A DNA stretch of 35,745 nucleotides from UBA922 sp035438805. Lineage in GTDB: Bacteria; Patescibacteriota; Patescibacteriia; Magasanikbacterales; UBA922. The notes under the pieces were generated by a model. That model was not told the DNA's origin. It did not search any database and saw only the letters and a program-made list of their open reading frames with translations. The stretch lies in the NCBI GenBank assembly GCA_035438805.1, contig DAORJA010000005.1, positions 1 through 35,745 of the forward strand. Direction: 5' to 3'. A program made the translations under genes and the position numbers. Positions 24,101 to 34,400 of the stretch are shown here, one piece after another (position 1 is the first letter of the stretch; the number at the start of each line of letters is the position of its first letter).

Positions 24101-27100
24101 AAAAATGCCTCAGAAGTTTTTTGTAAATGAACTTTGTTCAGAGAATGGATTACCTTCTCCAAGTCCTTCAACACTGTGGAATGACGGAAAGAATGTGTGT
24201 GTAAATGCCGAGCTTACCATCAGCTTTAATTTGCCTATCAATATATCTACTGCTCTCGATCAATCAGGTAGTCTGACAAATATTGCTATTGCACAGTGCG
24301 CTGGTACTGACACGGTGATTAACTGTGGTGAAGATGAACGAATCGTCACAGCTGATTTTTCTGGTGAAGAAATGGGAGATACTGCAGTAACCTTTAAGAA
24401 AAAAGATGGATCAGATTTATCTGCACAAACATGGTATCGAGTAGGATTGTCATCTGCAGTTTCTTCTCTGAGATTTGAAAATCAATTGGGAGGATCGACT
24501 GAGAAATCAGAAAATTTGGAATCAACTCGAGAATGTGAAATTGATGGCGTTTTGTATGCATATTGTTTTGACTTTAGAACGGGATCAGAAAATTTCCAAT
24601 GTTCTTTGATTGGTGCCGGAATTCATCCTGCAGACCATACTACGACACTCTTGGGTATTGTGCAGGATTCTCGTGGAAAACCTGTGTATGATATCAATCG
24701 TGTGTTTAATATTTCTGCTCTTCGTCCGCTGGTGTATGGAGTATATGGAAAAAGTAATTCAGCATGTACGATTATTAATGTTGACGATAAGCCATGGGCA
24801 TGGGGACCAGGCACTAATGCACCTGCTACCTCAAAACAATTGGTAGGACAAGCTAATTCAAAAGGATATGCTCTTGCATGGGAACATAACCCAGCAGGCT
24901 CTCAAATTAGTGCTACTATTACTGAGAACGATGAAGAGATTAAAGCTGTAAGTACACTACGAATTAATCTTGGAGATCCATACGCGAAAAATGTGTGGCC
25001 ATCATGTATTGAAGCATGTGTGAACGCTGAGATTGGTGTTGAGTTTAATCAGATTATGGATCTTCGCACTTTTGATACATCTAAATTAGTACTCCATGAG
25101 TGTACTAATGAGACGTGTAATTCTCAGCGTCAGCCTGCTATTTCATTGGTTATTACTTCTGATTTGCAGAGTGAAACTATTCTCCGAGCCTACCCAGCAA
25201 CGCCACTCAAAAAAGATACGTGGTATGTTGTTGATTTGGAAGAAGGTATCCGAGCTGTTGGCGGAGTGACTGAAACAGGGGATATAAAATTAGGAAGCAG
25301 TATTGTGTCTAAACAATGGAAATTTAGAACCAAAGATTCTTCACAGCTGTGTCTTGCTGACAGTGTTCGCGTATCACCTGATCCATTTTATTCGACTTTT
25401 ATTGGAGAAGCGCAATTGTATCGAGCGTTACCTGTAGGATCACCTGACTCTTGCAGTGCGTATGGTCAACAGCTTAATCCATGGGATTATGGCTGGAGTT
25501 GGAATGTAGAAGATACGAGTATTGCAAAAGTCAGCAATTTTAGTTTTGGTGGGGCTTTAAAATCTGTATGCACGGTCGGATGCACACCGCTTGGAAGTGA
25601 TATTTCTCGTGAACAAACTAATTATCCAGTATGTGGAAATGGAGTTAAAGAATCAGGTGAAGATTGTGATATCGCAGCAGCCGGTGAGATTCCAGGAATG
25701 AGTTGCACCTTCTCATGTCTTCGACCTGGAAATACAGCTGCAACTTGTGGAAACGGTACTGTAGAGACAAATCTTGGAGAAGAGTGTGACCCTAATCAAT
25801 CAGGTGCAATTGCGGGTTATTGCACTAATGCGTGCGTGAATGCCGGATCAGGTCCACAACCCTTAGTCGTAGGAGATGTAAATGCTGCAGTGTGCGGTGG
25901 TGGCACTGTTGGATTTGGTGAAGACTGTGATATTGATAATCAAGCTTCTCAAAATGGCTGTTCCAATAAATGTTTGAATCTTGGCACACAAACTGCTCAA
26001 GCGTGGTGCGATGGATGGCTCGCCTATTCTAAAGATCCAAATAGTGTACCTATAAACGCACGAGTTCAATATGCAGAAGTGAGTTTGTCTGAGTATACTG
26101 CTGCGTGCAGTAGTGCTGCCAGTGTGTGTGGTAATGGAATAATTGAACAAGGAGAAGAATGTGAAAGCACTGATCCACAATGTTCTAATGTATGTTTGGT
26201 ACAAAATGCATGTAATACATCATACGAACAATGCAGCGCAGGTGAACAGGGTTGTTTGTCTGATTGTACTTTCGCAGGTTCTTCAATTACACACTCTAGT
26301 CCTTCAGTATGTGGAGATGGAGTTATTGGTATTGGGGAGTACTCATCAGAAGTAAATGAAATTCGTTCATGTGAATTGCCTGCAGGAACTGCTGCTAATA
26401 TTCTTGGGGGAAATCCCGTACAAGTAGTTACTGCTGTTGGGGGACCGAGCAACGTTCCAAGTACCGGACCAATAAGTGACATGGAAACCAAAGTGAATGC
26501 GGGTACCAATGTAGGCCGTGATCAGTCAACAGGAAATTCTACCTCTATTGCTCCGATCACTGGTTCAGGTGAGTATCATTTGCAGTGTGGATATACTGAA
26601 TATACAACACCCGCGAGTGATAATTCGTATAATAATTGTCCAGCTAATTCCACGAATAAGTTTGGTGTTGCTTCTAATTCTTGCTGTATCGAACGCCCTC
26701 AAAGAGTTGAAGAGTATCCAACATCTAACGCGGGTATTGGAGTCGGTAGTACGCCTGTATGTCGCAATACCTATATTAGTGTGACGTTTAACCAAAATAT
26801 TCCAGCTGAATATCTGCAGAGCAATGTTCAGTTGGTGCAAGGATTTGCTCAAGGTTATTCCTGTGCCGAGCATGGTGGAAAGGATGTTACGAGTGAATTG
26901 AGTAATGTACTTGCTGCCAATGTTCCTGAGAATCAGCATCTGTGGGCGCGTGTGTGGAATTCAATCAAAACCTTCTTTGCGTCTATTATCCGAATACGCG
27001 TACTTGCTGTATCTCAGCCAAATGAATCAATTCCTTCGAACCTTGTATTATGTTCTGGTATTACGCCTTTTACGGTAAAACCGACATATGAGACTAATAC

Positions 27101-28418
27101 TGAAGGAGTGATCACAAAGACAGTGGTTTCAGTATATCCAACTCAGGTGCTTGAATTGAATCAATATGTATTAGTACTTTTGAAAGGCGGACAGGGTGGA
27201 ATCAAGAATGCTGCGGGAGTCAGTATTAAATCACCTTTTAATTCTGAACTTTCTGATTATTGGGTATTTAAAACTGGTGCTCAGATTTGTAAAATTCAAG
27301 AAGTTAGTATAGAGCCTGCATCTGCTCTCTACACTATTCCTAATAGTTCAAAACAATTCATTGCACAAGCAATGTCTAATGATGCATCAGGAAATCAAAA
27401 GATTGTATCTATCCCTAATGTATATTCGTGGGATTGGAATTGGGGACCACAAGGTGATAATATTTTCGATATCCCCACTACGGCAACTGCTGAAAATTCA
27501 ATTACATCTAAAGGAGTGCGAGGTCACACTGATGCAGTGGTGAGTGCGACAACGAATGTTACTACTGATAATCCACAATCAGAATCATTTTCCTCGATTG
27601 CGAGTCTTGAGGCTCTATTCTGCCAGAGACCATGGCCGCTCACGGCAAACCAAGTTCTTGAAGATGATGTGTTGACTGATGTTATTTTTAAGGACACAAC
27701 CTATAATTTTTCAATGTATTATTGCGCAGATAGTGGAAGCCCACTTTCAACAATTGATGATTTGCCATACTTTAACCAGATCGAGGTTATTACTGATCCA
27801 ACACAGCTCGGAGTTATTGCTGCAGGTGACTTACCAGATGCTCTTCGACGATATCTCTTGTTTGCTGATAAAACACAGGATGCAATCGGTGTACAAATTT
27901 TTGCTAATCCAGTAAAAATTGATGGTACAAGACAAACATTGAATGAGTGGTATGTGAGTAAGTTTGGTGATTTGAGCAGTGTAAAACAGGCAAGTATTGC
28001 TGGCTATAATGCGCTTATCAATGATTTCAACCTGTATGTAAATGCGTTTAATCTTGATGGAGATACGATTTATAATAATGTATATCTCTTTAGTATTGAT
28101 ACCAACGCAACTCCTGAAACCAAACAAGTGTTCCAGCAGCTTATTGCATCTCTCAGATTTAATACCAATCTAACTAACCATAATCGTTGTCTTCGAGAAA
28201 GTGCCCTTGGAGTGAGAGAAACACCAAACGCTTTATTCTCTCCTACTATTTCTTGTACGACTGATTTTGAGTGTAGGGACAGTGTGGGACTTCCTAAAGC
28301 TGGCACGAATGGAATATGCTCGAATGCGCTCACAAAATTTATGCGAGATATCACACGTCTTGAACAGTTGCACACCATACAAATAAAAACTGATTCATAT
28401 CTCGATTCTATTGATTGA
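21180..28418 (+). CDS. Giant pilin-like/Ig-like/IPT/Cys-rich surface protein (2,412 residues)
   Basis: The N-terminus parallels the preceding gene: signal peptide (cleavage near VSA-QT at 30), then the two-helix pilin-like segment (about 58-81 and 103-126, with the loop SGGDEEKIGSAKK). The arm then runs for over 2,200 residues: an Ig-like region (about 180-300), IPT/TIG-type domains (about 489, 638, 709 and 817, with GKNFG, GSGFG, GNRFG and GENF), Big_5 Ig-like domains (about 1006, 1280 and 1860) and five CGNG...GE.C-type Cys-rich repeats (about 1484, 1522, 1571, 1649 and 1710). The hydrophobic stretch at about 1921-1946 is short and may be buried. The stop is TGA. It lies 2 nt after its paralogue and 6 nt before the VWA/BACON gene, so the three are probably one operon. 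The protein probably stretches far from the cell and depends on disulfide formation. Confidence 0.87.
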   Translation: MKRLLRSIFNISIGISILLLCLSFAGHVSAQTNTSDTFGLETVGEQISVSTETTDLRVTIVRIINIFLGFLGFIAVCIVLYGGYLYMTSGGDEEKIGSAKKLLINGAIGLVIILSAFGITTFILSRLQEAISDTPGDEDPDLWGSCDDVTSPYYARYANTRCAQFCNDHPAQCASSQYFIVKSITPHTPVASDATGMNNSVIRVLFSKQPEGNANEVFKIYRKENGQTTDVSNRFDFSFEEDGAIVSATYSQGAECAAGVRCIPNGEYEVQVNEDLHDILDRALTLEVSSQTYPRIATFRTGIAGDATVIDSEFSSLSPISIGGYNGDDVHRVVRGETYAVKGKLEDTHGNSYAYLKVYRDGASGSIISQYLDGPRVRANSGSTQSFDFEYGLRIESNKFSPGVVYIAEITVHDIDGNVDSDTVQFMVVPASCTNGVLDPNETTPDQGGVCGGGEGNSCTSQTDCAYWLQCLDNSNNTCAGSNCTCKAVPYISSVEYMDGAAGNWITILGKNFGAAAGEVSFEYDFDHDGNTDSDVTAALAQCREGSVWNNSWIIAEVPQQAEFVSGNEVVAPSISVTAVSGLTDSTIDDFGPSIGTFTYNTTQRPNLCSVTVDGDHTVTLEDGTSVTVHAGDRKAPQNTPVILQGSGFGNTQGEVVFGTSGASITSWSGEVINSVVPFTGEGETSVYVTSDAGERSNPVPFEISSPENFRPPTITSIDPAVATRGSYITISGNRFGVSGYVYFTATEGGACPGAGCILGGILPQTCGNTWSDTQVIAKVPNDPQFELGKYFVVVAREDGVVTGGRESVQIIAGPPHPSICRIDPARGPAPILNDSSAVTIYGENFITESEVKFWYPFAEAGNPDSWLTTVLGSTEGGASIVNFAGQKIETTIPYDTQSGLSMSSGPIKIKNAAGLFSNSVNYDVLDCRLPGSPEIPGFQCCSEGPEAGRWKQGNFACENSTRDGGYVWRFTSGKMPQKFFVNELCSENGLPSPSPSTLWNDGKNVCVNAELTISFNLPINISTALDQSGSLTNIAIAQCAGTDTVINCGEDERIVTADFSGEEMGDTAVTFKKKDGSDLSAQTWYRVGLSSAVSSLRFENQLGGSTEKSENLESTRECEIDGVLYAYCFDFRTGSENFQCSLIGAGIHPADHTTTLLGIVQDSRGKPVYDINRVFNISALRPLVYGVYGKSNSACTIINVDDKPWAWGPGTNAPATSKQLVGQANSKGYALAWEHNPAGSQISATITENDEEIKAVSTLRINLGDPYAKNVWPSCIEACVNAEIGVEFNQIMDLRTFDTSKLVLHECTNETCNSQRQPAISLVITSDLQSETILRAYPATPLKKDTWYVVDLEEGIRAVGGVTETGDIKLGSSIVSKQWKFRTKDSSQLCLADSVRVSPDPFYSTFIGEAQLYRALPVGSPDSCSAYGQQLNPWDYGWSWNVEDTSIAKVSNFSFGGALKSVCTVGCTPLGSDISREQTNYPVCGNGVKESGEDCDIAAAGEIPGMSCTFSCLRPGNTAATCGNGTVETNLGEECDPNQSGAIAGYCTNACVNAGSGPQPLVVGDVNAAVCGGGTVGFGEDCDIDNQASQNGCSNKCLNLGTQTAQAWCDGWLAYSKDPNSVPINARVQYAEVSLSEYTAACSSAASVCGNGIIEQGEECESTDPQCSNVCLVQNACNTSYEQCSAGEQGCLSDCTFAGSSITHSSPSVCGDGVIGIGEYSSEVNEIRSCELPAGTAANILGGNPVQVVTAVGGPSNVPSTGPISDMETKVNAGTNVGRDQSTGNSTSIAPITGSGEYHLQCGYTEYTTPASDNSYNNCPANSTNKFGVASNSCCIERPQRVEEYPTSNAGIGVGSTPVCRNTYISVTFNQNIPAEYLQSNVQLVQGFAQGYSCAEHGGKDVTSELSNVLAANVPENQHLWARVWNSIKTFFASIIRIRVLAVSQPNESIPSNLVLCSGITPFTVKPTYETNTEGVITKTVVSVYPTQVLELNQYVLVLLKGGQGGIKNAAGVSIKSPFNSELSDYWVFKTGAQICKIQEVSIEPASALYTIPNSSKQFIAQAMSNDASGNQKIVSIPNVYSWDWNWGPQGDNIFDIPTTATAENSITSKGVRGHTDAVVSATTNVTTDNPQSESFSSIASLEALFCQRPWPLTANQVLEDDVLTDVIFKDTTYNFSMYYCADSGSPLSTIDDLPYFNQIEVITDPTQLGVIAAGDLPDALRRYLLFADKTQDAIGVQIFANPVKIDGTRQTLNEWYVSKFGDLSSVKQASIAGYNALINDFNLYVNAFNLDGDTIYNNVYLFSIDTNATPETKQVFQQLIASLRFNTNLTNHNRCLRESALGVRETPNALFSPTISCTTDFECRDSVGLPKAGTNGICSNALTKFMRDITRLEQLHTIQIKTDSYLDSID

Positions 28419-28424
28419 TATTTT

Positions 28425-31400
28425 ATGTTCTATCGTATCCATTCGTATCTTTTCTTTGCACTTATCGTAGTTGCTTTGTGTTTCGGATTTGGTGCCAGAT
28501 CAAATGTATCTGTTGCAGCTGACTCTCAACTTGATTTTTCAAGTGGTACATACATTCCAGGCTATACTAATTCCAAATGGTCTTCGTGGGGAAAGCTCGG
28601 TGGTATTATTGGGGGAGCTCCTATTGATCCAGTAAATCAGTGGGTTGGGTGTGATCCTCATAATCCTGATTTGGGATGCTGGAGTGCAGTATCAACAACA
28701 TTTAGATGTCCGGAATATTCTCAGGTGTATGAATATGCATATGACACGGTGACTAAGGATTACCGATATTATGCTCCTTTTGAATTCATCAATTCAGCTG
28801 ACGCATTTTTTGCTTCACAATATCTCGATCTTCAGAAAGTTAGCTTTGATCGTTGGGAAAAATGTACGGTATCTGGATCAGTGGTGAGTCCATTCGGAGG
28901 ACAGTGCGGTGATGGGAATGTAAATATTGGTGAAGATTGTGATCCCCCTGGACGAACAGTAGTATATGATAATTCATGCCCTGTTGGCTCATACGCCACT
29001 GCTACCTGTAACAGTTCTTGTAAGTATACATACGGCGCGTGTAGCGCGAGCACCTCGGTCTGTGGTAATGGTCGTGTAGATTCAGGAGAGGCATGTGATG
29101 CTGGTAGTGAGAATGGTCAATATGGAAGTCGATGTACTAAACCAATCCCAGGTGTTGAAGGATCAGGATGTCAAATTGCAACTGCTGATAATGGTGGGCA
29201 ATTTTGTGGAAATAAAAAATTGGATAAAAATGCTCAAGGTAATTATGCAGAATTTTGTGATGAAGAAGATGGAGCATGTGTGCATATTGATGAAACTGGT
29301 CAAGTACTCAAACCCGAGGTGCATATCCTGCTTGATAATTCATCATCAATGTCTGGTGCCAAATGGGCCAGCGCAAAGGCAGGTATTCAAAATATCTATT
29401 CCTCACTTTCAGATAATATAAATCTCAGTTTAAGCATTTTTTCTTCTGTTAATACTCTCATTTCTCCAACAACCTGTTCTCAAGTTATAGGACTTTCTAA
29501 TTTACCAGCTGTTCCAAACGCAAATACACCAACCAAGAGTGCGCTTGCAGAAATTTATGCCATGAAAGATACTTTATTTGGTACTAATGATAAAGTGGCA
29601 AAAAAACTTATTATCATTACCGACGGGGAGCCAACAAATTATGATTATCGCAATCAGTCTAATCAGGTAACCGCAAGTTGTCAGGGCAACACGGTTTCAA
29701 ACGTGATTACTGAAATCAGCAAGTTTAATGAAGCACATATTCAAACGTATATAGTTGGCTTTGGTAATTTAACGGAGGGTTTGAAACATAATTTGAATTT
29801 GTTTGCTGAAGCTGGTGGTACAAGTAATCCAGATTCTCAGTCGAATGATTTATTTTTCACTGCTGAAAATTCATCACAACTTGTGACATCATTTTCGGGT
29901 ATCCTCGGATGTTTTGAATATAGTCAATATAAACAAAATTCATGTTCATGGGATTGTCAGAGTTATGGGGAATATTGCGGAGATGGAATTGTACAGCAGG
30001 GTTCTGGTGAAGAGTGTGAAGCTTCTTTGAGTGCGCCTGGAGCATGTAATTCATATTGTAAATTGGTGAATGGTCCTGCTCCTGTATGTGGAAATACTCA
30101 GGTTGAAGGAGGGGAACAGTGCGATGACGGGAATTTGGCGAATAATGATGGATGTTCTGCGACATGTTCCTTTGAGTCAAGTGCTGCAGCCTGTGGGAAC
30201 CTTAAAGTTGAAACTGTAAATGGCGTCATGGAACAGTGTGATCTTGGTCCTCAGAATGGACGCGTGTGTAATCCTCAATATGATAATTCATGCACATATT
30301 GCAGTAATAGCTGTACTACTATTACAGTTGAGGCCACCGCTTTCTGTGGCAATGGTATTGTTGACCAAATTAACCCGACCACTAAAGAAGCATGCGATTA
30401 TGTGGGTGAGAATGCTATTGCAAGTGCAGGAACTGTTACACAATGTCCTGATAAAGGAAATTATTCTTGCGATAATTCCTGCCTGCAATTAACGCCTAAT
30501 TGCGCTTCGTGCGGTATTACTACTGCAACATTTACAAATCCAAAAATTTCAATTTTGAATCCGCTTACGCAGGCTGGATACTCCCCATATACTCCGACTG
30601 TTGGATATGTAGATATTTACCGAAAAAATCCTCCTGGCAGTACTTCCTTAACACTTCAGTGGCTTGGATATCGGAAAATTAATTATAAAACAGCAAATTC
30701 AAATAGTTATATTGATCCGTTTGAACCTTATACGCTATTTATCGATGCATTTTTTCAACCAGTTACCAACAAAGGTATTGAAACCAATCTATTATGCAAT
30801 GGTGAATATGCGTTATTATTTAATAAAAATCATATTAGCCAAGTAAAAACCAATAGTATCAATGGTTTAACTCCTGTGCAGGTTGTAGAGCAAAAACTCG
30901 GAGATTTATTTGAGTATCCAGTAAATGGTGAGGCGGGGCAGGTAACTAATGAAGTCGTGATGTCTCCAGCTATTCCTGAAGATGCAATCCGAATTGTTAC
31001 TCGATGGAAGAAAAAAATGGGTAGCACATTATTCTTGGGAGAATTCTATCAAGACAAGACCAATCAATCTCCGAGTGAGGATGGAAATACATTTTCCTAT
31101 TTTAAAAATGTAATTACTTCTACTGCACCAGGAGGACAGAATACAATAGTCGAGGACGGTAATTTTGGTCTTATGGGATTAGTAAACGGGTATTGGCGCC
31201 CGATCAGCGATCAAGTCCCACCCACAGCTCCAGGTGTATATATGAATAAGTTTTTGAATCCTGTAACGTCAAAAACTGCTGTGCAAGGAGTCACTTTGTA
31301 CGCTAGCTCTCTTTCTTCGAATAAACCACTTGGCTTCTATGTAACATCACCTAATGGTCCTATCAATCAATTTAAAGATTACGAACTTTGGGTTGATGTA

Positions 31401-34400
31401 TACACCTATCATGCGGGTCAAGTACCTGAACACTCTATTTATCAGCCGACCGATTCTTTTTCTCTTAGTGAAGCTGTACCAAGTATGAATCCTGTGGCTC
31501 GATATTGGCATGTGTTTAATTTGGGGGTTACTGGCACTGGTTCTGCTAGAAAAATTACCGTGCAGAAAATAAGTAGCGCAAATTCTGGTTTAATTGTAAC
31601 AAATCAGTGTGAAGTGCGACGAAATATGCCTGATACTACTCAATGTGGTGGATTGGTGCCTTTTTCAGGTGGCAGTAATGTACCTATTATCTCTCTTAGT
31701 GTACCCTCGACTATCAGTATTGGTGCAGCACAGAATAGTACGGCGTCAGCTCCTGTTACATCAAATGCTAGTTCATGGACCGTGAGTGAGAATATTGGTT
31801 GGCTTACAGCCACACCTGCAAGTGGGTCAAATAACGGAAATATAACATTCACTGCAACACAACCTAATATTACAGGTGCACCTCGTAGTGGGGATGTTAC
31901 GGTGAGCACTCTGGGTGCAACATCTCAGACTATTACTGTGACTCAATTAGCTGCAGCACAAGCTGCATCTCTAGTAGTGTCTCCTTCAACTGTAAATGTG
32001 ACTGCTGGCTCAGTGAGCAATAGTTCGATTACAGTTACCTCAAATATTAATTGGACTGCGGCCGATGATCAGTCATGGCTCACTGTAACACCAGCAAGTG
32101 GATCAAATAATGGAACACTCACACTTTCTTATAGTCCTAATACTTCAGCTACAGACCGAACGGCAACTATTACTATTACTGGAGGAGGGATCACGAGAAC
32201 TGCGACTATTACTCAAGCAGGTACTGCTCCAGCACCAAGCTCTCTCAGTGTGTCTCCTGCATCGGTCAGTCTTCTTGCGGCCGCTAATAGCACGAGTAAC
32301 AATTCAGTTACAATCACTTCAAATGTCGCATGGTCTGTTAGTGACAATCAGTCATGGCTCACTGTAACACCAGCAAGTGGATCAAACAATGCAACACTTT
32401 CATTCACTGCAACGAGTGCAAACACGTCAGCCAATGCACGAACAGCAACTGTGACGGTAAGTGGTCCAGGAGTAACCTCTCAAACGATTACTGTCACTCA
32501 AGCGGGGACTGCTGCGGTTAATTCTCTTACTTTATCTACTTCGGCACTAAATCCGAGCGCAAGTAGTGGTGGTACTCAGGTGGGAGTAACATCGAATGTT
32601 ACTTGGACAGCTTCGAGTGATCAATCATGGCTTACAATCACTCCAGCAAGTGGATCAAATAATGGAACTATTAGCGTCACCTATCCTGCGAATAGTGGAT
32701 CCACTCGAGTTGCAACAATTACTGTTACTGGCGGTGGAATCACCAGGACCGTTACTGTAACTCAATTAGGCACAAACGCTTCACTTGCTGTATCTCCTGC
32801 ATCAGTAGCCCTTGGAACAGCTATCAATAGTAATGGTACGTTTACTATTACTTCAAATGTGAACTGGACTGTAGCTGATGATCAATCATGGTTGACTATC
32901 AATCAGACTAGTGGTTCAAACAATGCTACCATTACTGTTAGTGCGCTTACTGCAAACACGTCTGCCAATGCTCGAACAGCAACAGTGACGGTAAGTGGTC
33001 CAGGAGTACCATCTCAAACGATTACCGTAACTCAAGCAGGTACTGCTCCAGCACCAAGCTCTCTTAGCGTCTCTCCTGGAGCTGTGAGTCTTGCGTCAGC
33101 AGCTAATAGTGCAAGTAATAATTCAGTTGCGATCACTTCTAATGTGAACTGGACTGTAGCTGATGATCAAACCTGGCTCACCGTAACGCCAGCAAGTGGG
33201 TCAAATAATGGAACACTCTCATTCACTGCTACCACTGCAAATACGTCTGCCAATGCTCGAACAGCAACAGTGACGGTAAGTGGTCCAGGAGTACCATCTC
33301 AAACGATTACGGTCACTCAAGCAGGGACTGCTGCAGTACTCACTGTGCCTTCAACTGCAAGTGTTGGGGCAGCATTGAATAGTAATGCGTCAGTTGCAGT
33401 AACCTCAAATGTGACTTGGACTGTAAGTGATAATGAAACATGGCTCACCGTTTCACCAATTAGTGGTTCAAATAATGGAAGCTTTACCATTACTGCGTCT
33501 CAAGCAAACACTTCTGCTTCCGCTCGAACGGGAACAGTTACTGTTACTGGCGGAAGTTTGGTTCGAATCATTACGGTAACACAAGCAGCGGCTGATTCTC
33601 TTACTGTGACACCGGCAATAAGTAATGTGGGAACTGGTGCAGGTACTATCAATGTAGCGGTCACTTCAAATGTGAGCTGGACAGTGAGTGATGATGCTCC
33701 ATGGCTTACTGTTTCACCTGCGAGCGGTTCAAATAATGGAAACTTTACTATTTCCTATCAGTCAAACACTTCTGCATCTGCTCGAACGGGAACAGTCACT
33801 ATTACTGGCGGAGGGATTACGAGAACAGTTACGGTAAATCAAGGATTTATTACGGTAACCCCAGCTACTGTAAATGTTTCGCCGGGTGCTGGCACTGGCC
33901 AGACATTCACCGTATCGTCAAACGTTAGTTGGTCGGTGAGTGATGATGCTCCATGGCTCGCTGCATCAGTTACCAATGGTTCAAATAATCAAACTGTTAC
34001 CATTTCATATAATGCTAATAGTGGAGCTGCAAGATCTGGAATTATCACTATTACCGATGGAGGAATTAGTCGAACAGTGACTGTAAATCAAGGATTTCTT
34101 ATTGCCACACCTACGCCATTAAATGTGAGTGTTGTCTGTGACTCTGGTGATATACTTTCAATAACATCAAATGTCAGCTGGACTATAACTGAAAATTTGA
34201 GTTGGATTAGCTTTAACCCTACCACTGGTTCAAACAGCGCAAATACTGCTGCTTACTGTACTGACAACACTACGAATGCAATCCGTAGTGGAACTGTCAC
34301 CATTACTGGTGGCGGAGTTAGTCAGGTGGTCACTGTAAATCAAGATTTTCTTCAGATATCTGCTACATCTGCCAATGTCGGATCTGGTGCGGGTACTGTT

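Noticed and set aside
28416..28418. TGA read as glycine, as in some Patescibacteria
   Set aside because: TGA closes the 2,412-residue gene just before the next start, and no gene needs read-through; the standard code fits all genes.
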